From Pseudonocardia asaccharolytica DSM 44247 = NBRC 16224 (GTDB taxonomy: Bacteria > Actinomycetota > Actinomycetes > Mycobacteriales > Pseudonocardiaceae), in the NCBI RefSeq assembly GCF_000423625.1, contig NZ_AUII01000012.1, positions 1-64,000 of the forward strand: DNA of 64,000 nucleotides, in the 5' to 3' direction. The notes under the pieces are model-generated. The model did not search any database. It was not told the DNA's origin and saw only the letters and a program-made list of their open reading frames with translations. Positions 1 to 8,732 of the stretch are shown piece after piece. Numbering within the stretch: position 1 is the first letter of the stretch; each line of letters starts with the position of its first letter. The translations under genes and the position numbers were made by a program.

Positions 1-147
1 TGCTACTGCACATCGAACACGACAGAACAACATGATCATGCCGCTACTGAGAAACGCTCACTGTCGAATGGGCCGGCCGAAGGCGGACGCGTTACCACTC
101 CATCGGACGCAGCCGAGCTGTGAAATCGCAACCAAAGGTGAATGGGT

Positions 148-1272
148 TCACGCGGTCGCGGTCCACCAGTCCCGCAGCGGTGATGGAGCGGTGAGGTCGA
201 TCCGTTCCCCCGGACGCGGGACCGTGAGCTGGGCTCCGTCGTCCTCTGCCGCGCGGAGCAATCGCACCACCGGCTCGGACCACGGGTGGAAGCCGAGGTT
301 GAACGTCGCCCAGTGCACCGGGACCAGCACGGCTGCACGCAGGTCGCGATGCGCGCGCACGGCGTCCTCGGGGGTGAGATGGACGTCCGGCCATCGCTCG
401 TTGTAGGCGCCGATCGGCAGCACCGCCAGGTCGAACGGCCCGAGCTGCCGCCCGGCGCGGGTGAACGCCGCCGTATAGCCGGTGTCGCCGCAGACGTAGA
501 CGTTCCGGGTGGGGCCCGCGATGGCCCAGGACGACCACAGCGTCGTGTCGCGGCGCAGGCCCCGACCGGAGAAGTGGCGGGCCTCGGCGCAGGTGATGCT
601 CAGTCCGGCGACGCGGGTCCGGCCGCCCCAGTCGAGCTCGATGATCCGCTCGTCCGGCACACCCCACCGGCGCAGATGCGCCCCGACACCCAGCGGTACC
701 ACGAACGGGGTCTGGCCGGCCTGCGCCAGGGCGCGAACGGTCGGCAGGTCCAGATGGTCGTAGTGGTCGTGCGAGATGAGCACGGCGTCGACGGGCGGCA
801 GCTCGGCCAGCGGCGCCGGCACCGGATGCATCCGGCGCGGGCCGATCAGCGGCGAGGGTGACACCCGCTCACCCCACACCGGATCGGCGAGGACCCGTCG
901 CCCATCGATCTCCACGAGGACGGTGGAGTGGCCGAACCAGGTGAGCGCGAGCGTGTCCGCGGCGGCCGGGCAGGTCACCGGGGCGAGCGGCACCGGCAGC
1001 GACGGCCGGCCGGTGCGCCCGCGGCGGGCCAGCAGGGCAAGCACGGGGATCGCGGTCCGGGGGCTCAGCCAGGTGCTGGGCTCGGTGTTGCGGTAGGTGC
1101 CGTCCGCGCCGCGCGCCGCGCCCGCGGTGCCGGCCCGCAGCTGTGCGTTCGTGGCGCCCAGCGCGAGGGGAAGCCCGCGCGCGGCGCTGGCCAGGGTCGC
1201 CGCCGCACCCAGCAGTGCGCTGGTGATCAGCAGCGGGCGGGCGGGGATGGCGGAGGGCCGGAGCGCAGACAC
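148..1272 (-). CDS. MBL-fold metal-dependent hydrolase (UlaG / NAPE-PLD-like)
   Basis: This is a predicted 374-residue zinc-dependent hydrolase of the metallo-beta-lactamase fold. The core begins with TWFGHSTVLVEIDG and contains the metal motif ISHDHYDHLD. Later come a VCGDTGY motif and a VPVHWATF motif, as in UlaG and N-acyl-phosphatidylethanolamine phospholipase D relatives. The N-terminus is hydrophobic and Ala/Leu-rich, so it may be membrane-anchored or exported. I chose GTG 1272; the frame stays open to 1353, but that extension runs through the hsp20 operator and does not look like protein. The substrate is unknown. It is divergent from hsp20. Confidence 0.8.
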   Translation of the reverse strand: MSALRPSAIPARPLLITSALLGAAATLASAARGLPLALGATNAQLRAGTAGAARGADGTYRNTEPSTWLSPRTAIPVLALLARRGRTGRPSLPVPLAPVTCPAAADTLALTWFGHSTVLVEIDGRRVLADPVWGERVSPSPLIGPRRMHPVPAPLAELPPVDAVLISHDHYDHLDLPTVRALAQAGQTPFVVPLGVGAHLRRWGVPDERIIELDWGGRTRVAGLSITCAEARHFSGRGLRRDTTLWSSWAIAGPTRNVYVCGDTGYTAAFTRAGRQLGPFDLAVLPIGAYNERWPDVHLTPEDAVRAHRDLRAAVLVPVHWATFNLGFHPWSEPVVRLLRAAEDDGAQLTVPRPGERIDLTAPSPLRDWWTATA

Positions 1273-1317
1273 GTCGCCAGGGTATGAAGCGCCGTCAATC
1301 TGGCAGAAGCCTCGGGA

Positions 1318-1338
1318 ATTGAGTCGATACGACTCATG
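1318..1338 (+). promoter_or_regulatory. HAIR-type operator (HspR-binding inverted repeat)
   Basis: The sequence reads ATTGAGT, seven bases, ACTCATG. This fits the HspR-associated inverted repeat CTTGAGT-N7-ACTCAAG with one change per outer position. It lies 43 bases upstream of the hsp20 start and between two divergent genes. HspR repression of this heat-shock gene is inferred from the motif and position. Confidence 0.75.
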
Positions 1339-1380
1339 TTTCGTGAAGTGCAAGGGCTAAGTAGTCTCGAGGAGGACACC

Positions 1381-1863
1381 ATGACCCTGTGGCTCTGGGC
1401 CGACCGCGCCCCGTTCGCCGAGCTCGATGCGCTCCGCCGCGCCTACGCGGCTCCGGCCATACCCCCGCGTTCCGGGTTCGTCCCCGCCGCCGAGGTCAGC
1501 CGGGACGGTGACGACGCGGTCGTCCGGGTCGAGCTACCCGGGCTGGACGTGGAGAAGGACGTCACCGTCGAGGTCGACGAGGACCGCCTGGTCGTGCGGG
1601 GGGAGCGCCGCGACGAGCGGGCCGAGCAGCACGCCCGGCACAGCGTGCGGGAGCTGCGGTACGGCTCGTTCCGGCGCTCGTTCACCCTGCCGGCGCATGT
1701 GACGTCCGAGGCGGTCAGTGCCTCGTACGACGCCGGCGTGCTGAGCGTGCGCGTCGCGGGCGCCTACGCGGGCGCCGCGGCGAGGCGGATCCCCGTGACG
1801 GCCGGCGCCGCCGCGGCCCCGGCCGTCGAGGGTGAGGAGCCCGCCGAGCACCGCGCGGCGTGA
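1381..1863 (+). CDS. Hsp20/alpha-crystallin small heat-shock protein
   Basis: This 160-residue protein is a small heat-shock chaperone of the HspX/Hsp18 type, which holds unfolding proteins as large oligomers. The alpha-crystallin domain spans about residues 40-135. It includes VELPGLDVEKDVTVEVDEDR near its start and the conserved A-x-x-x-G-V-L motif (ASYDAGVLSV) at its end. The start ATG 1381 is preceded by GAGGAGG at ideal spacing. A HAIR operator lies upstream, so HspR-controlled heat induction is likely. The C-terminal tail is Ala/Glu-rich. Confidence 0.93.
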   Translation: MTLWLWADRAPFAELDALRRAYAAPAIPPRSGFVPAAEVSRDGDDAVVRVELPGLDVEKDVTVEVDEDRLVVRGERRDERAEQHARHSVRELRYGSFRRSFTLPAHVTSEAVSASYDAGVLSVRVAGAYAGAAARRIPVTAGAAAAPAVEGEEPAEHRAA

Positions 1864-1930
1864 CCCGGCACCCCGCCGGGCGGTCTCCACCGGCGCGGTC
1901 CGGTCCACCCGGGACCGGACCGCGCGACGG

Positions 1931-2842
1931 TCAGCCGCACGCCAGCTCCGCGAGCGGGGCGGCCAGCGCGCGCCACTGGGCCTCGGGCAGGCCGCGCCGC
2001 TCGGCGGGCAACGCCTGCACCGCGACGTGGTCGGCGCCGGCGTCGAGGTGTGCCCGGATCCGGGCGCACACCCGCTCCTCGTCGCCCCACGCCACCAGCG
2101 CGTCGACGAAGGCGTCGGTGCCGCCGTCGCGCAGGTCGTCGCGGTCGAAGCCGAGCTCGAGGATGTTGCTCACATAGTTGGGCTGGGACAGGTAGACCGA
2201 GGTGTAGGCGCGGCCGATGGCCCTTGCCTTCGACGGGTCGGTCTCGAGCACCACTGCCTGCTCCGGGCACAGCAGTGGCCCGGCGCCCAGCGCCTCGCGG
2301 GCCCGTGCGGTGTGCTCGGGGGTGACGAAATAGGGATGTGCGCCCTCGGTGCGCTCGGCCGCGAGCCGCAGCATCCGCGGCCGCAGCGCCGCGAGCACGT
2401 ACCGCGTCGGCGTCGCCGGACGGTATGCGGTGTAGGGCGAGTTCGCGATCCCGTCGAGATAGGTGCGCATTGCGGTGAGCGGTTTGTCGTAGTTGTGCCC
2501 ACGCAGCTCGCTCACCAGGTTCTGGTGGCTCACGCCGAGGCCGACGAGCACCCGTTCCGGGAAGGCCTCGATGAGCGCCTTGGTCGCGCACGAGGTCGCG
2601 ACGGCGTCGCGGGCCCAGATGTTCGCGATGCCGGTGGCGCCGATGAGCCGTCGCGTGGCCGACAGCAGCAGGGCCAGGTGCACGAACGGGTCGCGGCCCG
2701 CGACCTCGGGGACCCACAGCGTGCCGTAGCCGAGCTCCTCCAGCTCCGCGGCCAGCTCGCGGGCCCGCGCCGCGGGCACGGTGTCCAGTGCACCGGTCCA
2801 CAGCCCGACCGGGGGAACGGCAAACCGCTGGTTCTCGGTCAT
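1931..2842 (-). CDS. LLM-class F420-dependent oxidoreductase
   Basis: This 303-residue protein belongs to the luciferase-like monooxygenase superfamily, in the group annotated as probable F420-dependent oxidoreductases. The TIM-barrel start (PVGLWTGALD), the ELGYGTLWVPEVAGRDPF motif and LIGATGIANIWARD are typical. The reaction and substrate cannot be read from the sequence. ATG 2842 was chosen because family-like sequence begins there, although the frame is open far upstream through the neighbouring gene. It lies 44 bp downstream of the acyl-CoA dehydrogenase gene on the same strand and may be co-transcribed with it. Confidence 0.87.
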   Translation of the reverse strand: MTENQRFAVPPVGLWTGALDTVPAARARELAAELEELGYGTLWVPEVAGRDPFVHLALLLSATRRLIGATGIANIWARDAVATSCATKALIEAFPERVLVGLGVSHQNLVSELRGHNYDKPLTAMRTYLDGIANSPYTAYRPATPTRYVLAALRPRMLRLAAERTEGAHPYFVTPEHTARAREALGAGPLLCPEQAVVLETDPSKARAIGRAYTSVYLSQPNYVSNILELGFDRDDLRDGGTDAFVDALVAWGDEERVCARIRAHLDAGADHVAVQALPAERRGLPEAQWRALAAPLAELACG

Positions 2843-2886
2843 GACCAGAACATACGTCGGTGACGGGTTGGAGAACCGGCCGGATG

Positions 2887-4173
2887 TCAGAGGTTGGCGG
2901 TGGCGGCCTCCAGGTAGCCGGCGAACTTGCGCCGCGCCGCCTCGCGGCGGGTCGGGATGTGCTCGGTCGGCACGTCGGTGGGGGTGTAGCCGCGCAGGAT
3001 GCGCCGGCCCACCGTCTCCTTGTGCACCTCGTCCGGGCCGTCGTAGATCCGGGCCGCGCGGGCGGCGCGGTACATGTGCTCCAGCGGTAGGTCGCCGGAG
3101 AAGCCCAGCGACCCGTGGACCTGGATCGCGCGGTCGATGACGTCGTGGAGCACCTTCGCGCCCCAGTACTTGATCATCCCGATCTCGATGCGGGCGTTCG
3201 ACGCGCCGACCTGGTCCATCGTCCATGCGGCGTGCAGCGTCAGCAGCCGGGCGGCCTGCATCTCGGCCGCCGACAGCGCGACCCAGTCCTGGACCATCTG
3301 CTTGTCGGCCAGTGCGGAGCCGTGCGCGTGCCTGCTCACCGCGCGCTCGCAAAGCATGTCGAACGCCCGGCGGGACTGGCCCAGCCAGCGCATCGCGTGG
3401 TGGATGCGGCCCGGACCGAGCCGCTGCTGGGCGAGCCGGAACCCGTCGCCGGGGTTGCCGACGAGGTTGTCCTGCGGCACCCGGACGTCGCGGTAGATCA
3501 CCTCGGCATGGCCGCCCTCGAGCGCGCCGCCGATCGTGGCGTGGTCCATCACCGGGATGTCGCGGACGATGTCGACGCCGGGGGTGTCGACCGGAACGAT
3601 GATCATCGAAGAGCCGCGGTAGGGCGAGACGTCGGGGTCGGTGACCGCCATGACGATGAGAAAGTCGGCGACGCTCGCGTTCGACGAGAACCACTTGTGG
3701 CCGTTGATGACATAGGAGCCGCCGTCGAGGACGGCGCGGGTGGTGAGCATCGTCGGGTCGGCGCCCGCGCCCGGCTCGGTCATGGAGAAACTGCTGCGCA
3801 GCTCGCCGCGCAGCAGCGGGTGCATCCAGCGCTCCTTCTGCTCCGGGCTGGCGCCGATCGCCAACAGCTCGGCGTTACCGGAGTCGGGAGCCTGGTTGCC
3901 GAAGATGCCCGGTGCGAAGCGGCACTGGCCGAGGATCTCGTGCATCAGGCCGAGCCTGACCTGCCCGAACCCGCCGCCGCCCAGCTCCGGGGGGAGGTGC
4001 GCCGCCCACAGCCCACGCTCCTTGACCTCCTCCTTCATCGGCGCGGTGATGCGGGCGAAGGTCTCGCGGTCGAGGTCGAGGGTCTCCAGCGGGATGATCT
4101 CGTCGCGGACGAACCCGCGCATCCATTCCAGCTTCGCCTCGAACTCGGGCTCGGTCGAAAAGTCCCATGCCAT
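2887..4173 (-). CDS. Acyl-CoA dehydrogenase family protein (FadE, ACAD10/11-like)
   Basis: This 428-residue FAD-dependent acyl-CoA dehydrogenase would introduce the alpha,beta double bond in a fatty acyl-CoA. The FAD/acyl-binding signature FSMTEPGAGADPTML is near residue 130, NGHKWFSSNA near 160, and the C-terminal IYDGPDEVHKETVGRRIL region carries the acidic residue expected near the active site. Length is normal. Start ATG 4173 has GGAGG about 12 bases upstream. It is probably co-transcribed with the downstream LLM oxidoreductase. Confidence 0.92.
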   Translation of the reverse strand: MAWDFSTEPEFEAKLEWMRGFVRDEIIPLETLDLDRETFARITAPMKEEVKERGLWAAHLPPELGGGGFGQVRLGLMHEILGQCRFAPGIFGNQAPDSGNAELLAIGASPEQKERWMHPLLRGELRSSFSMTEPGAGADPTMLTTRAVLDGGSYVINGHKWFSSNASVADFLIVMAVTDPDVSPYRGSSMIIVPVDTPGVDIVRDIPVMDHATIGGALEGGHAEVIYRDVRVPQDNLVGNPGDGFRLAQQRLGPGRIHHAMRWLGQSRRAFDMLCERAVSRHAHGSALADKQMVQDWVALSAAEMQAARLLTLHAAWTMDQVGASNARIEIGMIKYWGAKVLHDVIDRAIQVHGSLGFSGDLPLEHMYRAARAARIYDGPDEVHKETVGRRILRGYTPTDVPTEHIPTRREAARRKFAGYLEAATANL

Positions 4174-4316
4174 GGGGGTCCAGCCTCCGCGGGTCGCCTT
4201 CGATGGTCCTCGCCATGGTGGCCTAATCAGTATGTTTCTTAAAGTGATGCAAGCGAATTAAAAGGTGTGAGTCTCCCCTCCGTCCGGCTCGCGGGCCGCG
4301 AGGCGCGAGCGTCGGG

Positions 4317-4505
4317 TCAGGCCCGCGAGGCCGACCGGGCCGCCGGCATCGGCGGCGCGTCCGGTCGCGGCCCCGTGGCTCCCGGTGCCGCGGCCTGTTC
4401 GGCCGGACCGGTCTGCCTCGCCGGTTCGTCCCGGCAGACCCACCCGCACCGGGTGTGATCCCAGTAGCAGCGCCGACCGTGGACGTGGTGCGAGGCGCTC
4501 GTCAT
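4317..4505 (-). CDS. Possible small Cys-containing protein
   Basis: This is a 62-codon frame with a Shine-Dalgarno-like AGGGGG before ATG 4505. The N-terminal half has an unusual, non-random composition: His, Tyr/Trp and three cysteines in RRCYWDHTRCGWVC. The C-terminal half is Pro/Ala-rich. It lies in a 506-bp gap between two minus-strand genes. I see nothing else in the rest of that gap. The call rests only on composition and start site. Confidence 0.4.
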   Translation of the reverse strand: MTSASHHVHGRRCYWDHTRCGWVCRDEPARQTGPAEQAAAPGATGPRPDAPPMPAARSASRA

Positions 4506-4679
4506 GGGAGGCCCCCTCTCCGGATGCGACCGCAGGCGGCCAGTGTCGAGCCGGACGAACCGCGCGTCGAGATGCGCACGGGTGTCGCCGTCGAGCGGCG
4601 ATGCGCCCGTTCGGGTGGACGAGCCGTCGCCCGCGGTGCGAAGCGATGCCGTTCGCGCTCGCGACCAGTTCCGGTCCGA

Positions 4680-5918
4680 CTACGCGTTTCCGAGTGCCGA
4701 CATCGACCGCCACTGCTCCCAGGGGATCGTCCAGTCGTAGTTGTCGCCGTCGGCCGCCGACAACGCGACACTGCTGCCGGTCACCTCGACGGGGTCGCCG
4801 TACAGGGCGGTGGCGAAGTAGTCCCTGGCGTTCTTCGTCGACAGATTGATGCAGCCGTGGGTGACATTGCGCTCTCCCTGCGCCCAGATCGACGCCGGGT
4901 TGGCGTGGATGAACTCCCCGTTGTTGGAGATCCGCACCGCCCAGTGCTCGGGAAGATTCACGTACCCGTAGGCGGGATTGGACATCAGGACGGTCTCGGC
5001 CTTGCCCATCACGATGTGGATGCCGCTGCGGGTGACCCGGTTCGGGTCGCTGCCCAGCCCGTAGCTCGCCGGCAGATCCATGACCTGCTGGCCGTCGCGG
5101 ATCACGACCAACCGGTGGCTGTTCACGTCGGCCTTCACGATCTGGCTGCGGCCGATGGTGAACTCGCTGGTCAGGTCCGCGGCACCGAAGCCGGCGTCGC
5201 CGAGGTCGAGGCCGAACAGCCGCGCGGTCATCCGCACGGTGGCGCCCGGCGTCCAGTACTCGGCAGGCCGCCAGTGCACCCGGGAGCCCTGGGCCGTATC
5301 GGGCAGCCAGGCCCAGCCGCCCAGGACCGGAACCGAGGTCTGCACGCTCAGCGCCCGCTCGGCGGTGGCCTTCGCGGCGTCGTCGAGATGCCGGTTGAAG
5401 CGCACCTCGATGGGTGCCGCGATGCCGACCGTCTGCCCGTCGCCGATATTGGTCCGTGCCTTGACCAGCTTCGTGGGGGCGACGGTGTGAAACGTTCCGG
5501 TCAGCGGGACGGACGTGCCGTCGGGGGCGACAGCGGAGCCGCTCCAGGTGTAGGTGCTGTCGTAGTCGAGCGGAGCGGTCGTCGTCCACTGCCGCTGGTC
5601 GGGGGACAGGGTGCCGGGCACCGCGACGCCCTCCGCGTCGGTCAGACCGACCCCGCGCAGCGTTCCGGCACCGGTCTCGGCGCGCACGAGGGCGCTGGGA
5701 CTGACGTCGGCGGTCCCGTCGGCGGGTTGGAGCAGCGGCGGCGCGACCACCGCCGGGGCGGGGGCAGGTGCCGGGTCGTGGTGCGAGGAGCGGGCCGCCG
5801 CCGTTGCGCCCCCACCGATCAGCGCCGCGATCACCAGCGCGGAGATCACCACCGCGAGCGGCCCGCGGCGGCGCCGCGGCGAGCCCTTCCACAGGTGGCT
5901 ACCCGCACGCTCTGTCAC
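4680..5918 (-). CDS. L,D-transpeptidase (YkuD domain, Ldt type)
   Basis: This 412-residue exported enzyme makes 3-3 cross-links in peptidoglycan. After basic residues there is one N-terminal transmembrane or signal segment (about 20-42). Ala/Pro-rich and Ig-like regions follow, then a YkuD catalytic domain from about residue 255. The domain ends in the active-site motif HGCINLS with its catalytic Cys, and has the upstream FIHANPASIW His motif. A Trp-containing tail (DYDWTIPWEQW) follows, as in mycobacterial LdtMt2-like enzymes. It starts with GTG 5918. Confidence 0.93.
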   Translation of the reverse strand: MTERAGSHLWKGSPRRRRGPLAVVISALVIAALIGGGATAAARSSHHDPAPAPAPAVVAPPLLQPADGTADVSPSALVRAETGAGTLRGVGLTDAEGVAVPGTLSPDQRQWTTTAPLDYDSTYTWSGSAVAPDGTSVPLTGTFHTVAPTKLVKARTNIGDGQTVGIAAPIEVRFNRHLDDAAKATAERALSVQTSVPVLGGWAWLPDTAQGSRVHWRPAEYWTPGATVRMTARLFGLDLGDAGFGAADLTSEFTIGRSQIVKADVNSHRLVVIRDGQQVMDLPASYGLGSDPNRVTRSGIHIVMGKAETVLMSNPAYGYVNLPEHWAVRISNNGEFIHANPASIWAQGERNVTHGCINLSTKNARDYFATALYGDPVEVTGSSVALSAADGDNYDWTIPWEQWRSMSALGNA

Positions 5919-6054
5919 CGTTGTCGACCCCCCCCGTCACTCACCGAGACGGGTGGGCATCGACCGGTGGTGTCCCCGTCCCGTCCTCACCCGACATGAT
6001 CCCAGCTCGTACGGCCCCGATTGACACCGATCGTGTTGCGTTTCGGTCGCCGTG

Positions 6055-6813
6055 ATGAGATCGCGGGTGATGCGGTCGGTGGGTGCGGCAGGGGAGCGGG
6101 CGGGTCCGGCACGCCCGCAGGAGGGCATCTTCGAGACGCTGCTCGTCGCCGACGGCCGGCCGCGGCGGCTCGACACGCATCTGCGCCGGCTGCGCCGCTC
6201 CTACCGGGAGCTCTACCGGAGCGCGCTGACCGCCGACGTCCGCGGGGCGATCGCCGCGGCGATCGCGGACCGCCCCGGGTACCTGCGCGTCCGGGTCGAC
6301 GCCCGCCCCGAACGTCCCGACCGGGTGCAGGTGGTGGCCCGCAACTGGGCGCCGCCGCTCCCGGTGACCACGCAGCCGGGCCTGGTGCTGCGACCGGTCC
6401 GCGTCGCGTCCGGCGCCGCGCACAAGTTCGCCGACCGCGGCTGGATCGACCGGATCGAGGCGGCGCTGCCGGACGGCGTCCTGCCGCTGCTCGTCGACCC
6501 GGCGGGCCTGCTGCTGGAGTCGACCCGCTCCAATGTCGCGGTGGCGCGCGGCGGGATCGTCGCCACCCCGCCGCTGGATGGGCGGATCCTGCCCGGCACG
6601 GCGCGGCAGGCGATGCTCGACGCCCTGGACGCGGCGGGCCGCCGCTACGACCTCGACGCGCCGCGCCTCGACGAGCTTCCCGCCGCCGACGGCGTCTTTC
6701 TCACCAACGCGATCCGCGGCGTGCAGTGGGTGCGCGCGGTCGAGGGGGTGGCCAGGTGGGACGCCCCGGATCCGGTCGCCGTCGCGCTGGGTGCCCGGCT
6801 GCAGCCGGCGTGA
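6055..6813 (+). CDS. Class IV aminotransferase (PabC-like aminodeoxychorismate lyase)
   Basis: This 252-residue PLP enzyme has the class IV fold. The PLP lysine is in AHKFADRGWID, the fold motif is LLLESTRSNVAV, and RILPGTARQAML is the phosphate-binding segment. Such stand-alone proteins are usually 4-amino-4-deoxychorismate lyases in folate synthesis, but D-amino-acid or branched-chain aminotransferase activity cannot be excluded. GTG 6052 is an alternative start. It ends 10 bp from the convergent yigZ gene. Confidence 0.85.
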   Translation: MRSRVMRSVGAAGERAGPARPQEGIFETLLVADGRPRRLDTHLRRLRRSYRELYRSALTADVRGAIAAAIADRPGYLRVRVDARPERPDRVQVVARNWAPPLPVTTQPGLVLRPVRVASGAAHKFADRGWIDRIEAALPDGVLPLLVDPAGLLLESTRSNVAVARGGIVATPPLDGRILPGTARQAMLDALDAAGRRYDLDAPRLDELPAADGVFLTNAIRGVQWVRAVEGVARWDAPDPVAVALGARLQPA

Positions 6814-6823
6814 CCGGGCCCGC

Positions 6824-7465
6824 TCAGTCCGGCACGTCGAGATCCACGGTCCCGGCCGGCACCGCGGCCGCCGCGCCGCCGGTCTGTTCGGCCAGCCACG
6901 CGTCGAACTGCGCGGTGCCGTCGGCCCCGGTGAGCGGAACGTGGACGGTGAACCGCGCCTGCCCGCCGTAGTCGATCGACGCAATCCGATGCCCGGCTGC
7001 GCGCAGCATGTGCTCCAGCCTGCCGGCCTCGGCGTACCCGACGGCGATCTCGAGGACGGCGAACCGGGCGCGGCGCAGGGTGCCCACCGCGTCGATCGCC
7101 TCCGCGACCGCCCTGCCGTAGGCCCGGACCAGCCCGCCCGCACCGAGCTTGGTCCCGCCGAAGTACCGGGTGACGACCGCGACGGTGTCGGTGAGGCCGC
7201 GGCGCGCCAGCACCTCCAGCATCGGCACCCCCGCCGTGCCCGCGGGCTCGCCGTCGTCGCTGGAGCGCGCGATGGCGCCGTCGGGGCCGACCCGGAAGGC
7301 CGAGCAGTTGTGCGTGGCCGACCAGTGTTGTTTACGGATCCCGGCGATGAACGCGGCCGCCGACTCCTCGTCGCCCACCCGTGCGAGGCTGCACAGGAAC
7401 CGGGAACGCTGGATCTCGATCTCGTGCGCGCCGTCGCGGGCGATCACTCGGTTCGCCGGGTTCAC
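6824..7465 (-). CDS. yigZ: YigZ / IMPACT family protein (UPF0029)
   Basis: This 213-residue protein has the UPF0029 signature DDGEPAGTAGVPMLEVL near residues 65-80, then TRYFGGTKLGAGGLVRAY. The C-terminal half is the usual DUF1949-like region. The molecular role of the family in bacteria is not settled. GTG 7465 has a GGAG about 9 bases upstream; GTG 7447 is an alternative. The upstream edge lies only about 15-40 bases from the left end of a TnpB element, so its promoter may have been disturbed by that insertion. Confidence 0.85.
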   Translation of the reverse strand: MNPANRVIARDGAHEIEIQRSRFLCSLARVGDEESAAAFIAGIRKQHWSATHNCSAFRVGPDGAIARSSDDGEPAGTAGVPMLEVLARRGLTDTVAVVTRYFGGTKLGAGGLVRAYGRAVAEAIDAVGTLRRARFAVLEIAVGYAEAGRLEHMLRAAGHRIASIDYGGQARFTVHVPLTGADGTAQFDAWLAEQTGGAAAAVPAGTVDLDVPD

Positions 7466-7479
7466 CGAGGAAACTCCGA

Positions 7480-8703
7480 GGAAGCCCCTGGCTTCAGCCA
7501 TGGGGAGGAATCGGAGTGCCCTGTCTTACTCAACTGCGCCTCCACGGTGAACTCGATCTCGTGAGGACGGCGTACAAGGTCCGGGCCTACCCGGGCCCCG
7601 AGCAGGCGGCGCTGCTGCGCCGCACGTTCGGGTGCGTCCGCGTCGTCTGGAACCGGGCCCTCGCCGCGCGGCAGAAGCGGTACACCGTCGAGAAGAGACC
7701 CACCTCGTACCGGGAGACCGACGCCGCGCTGGTCGCGTGGAAACGCACCGACGAGCTGGCGTTCCTGTCCGAGGTGTCCTCGGTGCCGCTGCAGCAGACG
7801 TTGCGCCACCAGCACAACGCGTTCCAGAGCTTCTTCGCCCGCCGTGGCCGATACCCGCGGTTCAAAACCCGGCGCGGCCGCCAGTCCGCGCCCTACACCC
7901 GCTCGGCGTTCCGGATCAAGCCCGACGGGTTGTGGCTGGCCAAGACGTCGGCTCCGTTGAGGGTGGCGTGGTCGTGGCCCGACGTCGACCAACCCGACCC
8001 CACCCCGCTCCCCGCCACCGGGGAGACCGTCGGCGTCGATCTCGGCGTGACCGACTTCGCGGGGTGCCCCACCGGGGCCCGGATCGTGAACCCGCGCCCT
8101 CTGGCGAAGCGGGAGCGCAACCTGGCCCGCTACCAGCGGCGCATGGCACGCAGCCGGAAGGGCTCCCACAACTGGGCCACAGCGAAACAAAAGGTTGCGC
8201 GCGCCCACTCGAAGGTCCGCGCCGCCCGCCGAGACTTCCCGCACCAAACCTCCACCGGCCTGGTGCGCCGCTTCGACCGGATCGGGGTCGAAGACCTCGC
8301 GGTCGTCAACATGGTCCGCCACCGCTGCCTGGCGAAGGTCATCTCCGATGTCGGCTGGGGCGAGTTCCGGGCCATGCTCGCCTACAAGGCGGTCCGCGCC
8401 GGGCGTCAGCTCGTGGTGCTCGACCGCTGGTATCCGTCCCGCAAGACGTGCCGCTCGTGCGGGCATCTGCTCGCTCACCTCTCGCTCGGGACACGACAGT
8501 GGACCTGTCCCGGCTGCGGCACCCGGCACGACCGGGACCTCAACGCCGCGCAGCACATCGATACGGCGGCCGGGCTGGTCGCTGCTGCCTCCGGAGGGAC
8601 GGTGAGACCCGCGTAGGCAACCGCCGGGCACGTCCCGGTGAAAGAGGAACCCCCGCAGGTGACTGCGGGAATCCCCCGCCTTCAGGCGTGGGGAGGAAGT
8701 CAA
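7480..8703 (+). mobile_element. TnpB-only IS200/IS605 (IS1341-type) element
   Basis: The element contains tnpB but no tnpA transposase. Matching hairpins lie at both ends: CCCC-tGGCttcaGCCa-GGGG at 7485-7505 and CCCC-GCCttcaGGC-gtGGGG at 8674-8693, each followed by AGGAA. A second hairpin (CCCGCAG/CTGCGGG) lies at 8652-8669, where a guide RNA scaffold is expected. The right end finishes with TCAA near 8703, as in this family. The exact left boundary is uncertain. Confidence 0.7.
7561..8616 (+). CDS. tnpB: TnpB RNA-guided nuclease with internal deletion
   Basis: This 351-residue TnpB protein belongs to the ancestors of Cas12 nucleases. RuvC motifs are present: GVDLGV (I), GVEDLAV (II) and DRDLNAA (III). 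The zinc finger C-x2-C...C-x2-C (CRSCG, CPGCG) is also present. Compared with the second tnpB in this window, about 27 residues are missing between the VAWSWPD segment and DPTPLPATGE. These would form beta strands of the nucleic-acid-binding (WED) domain. The frame is kept, but guide RNA binding may be lost. GTG 7561 is the likely start. Confidence 0.85.
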   Translation: MRTAYKVRAYPGPEQAALLRRTFGCVRVVWNRALAARQKRYTVEKRPTSYRETDAALVAWKRTDELAFLSEVSSVPLQQTLRHQHNAFQSFFARRGRYPRFKTRRGRQSAPYTRSAFRIKPDGLWLAKTSAPLRVAWSWPDVDQPDPTPLPATGETVGVDLGVTDFAGCPTGARIVNPRPLAKRERNLARYQRRMARSRKGSHNWATAKQKVARAHSKVRAARRDFPHQTSTGLVRRFDRIGVEDLAVVNMVRHRCLAKVISDVGWGEFRAMLAYKAVRAGRQLVVLDRWYPSRKTCRSCGHLLAHLSLGTRQWTCPGCGTRHDRDLNAAQHIDTAAGLVAAASGGTVRPA

Positions 8704-8732
8704 CATGACGAGTATCCGCCTAGGGTGACCGC

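Noticed and set aside
1931..3694. A 587-residue reading of the oxidoreductase frame
   Set aside because: The first half is an out-of-frame shadow of the acyl-CoA dehydrogenase; true protein sequence starts at ATG 2842.
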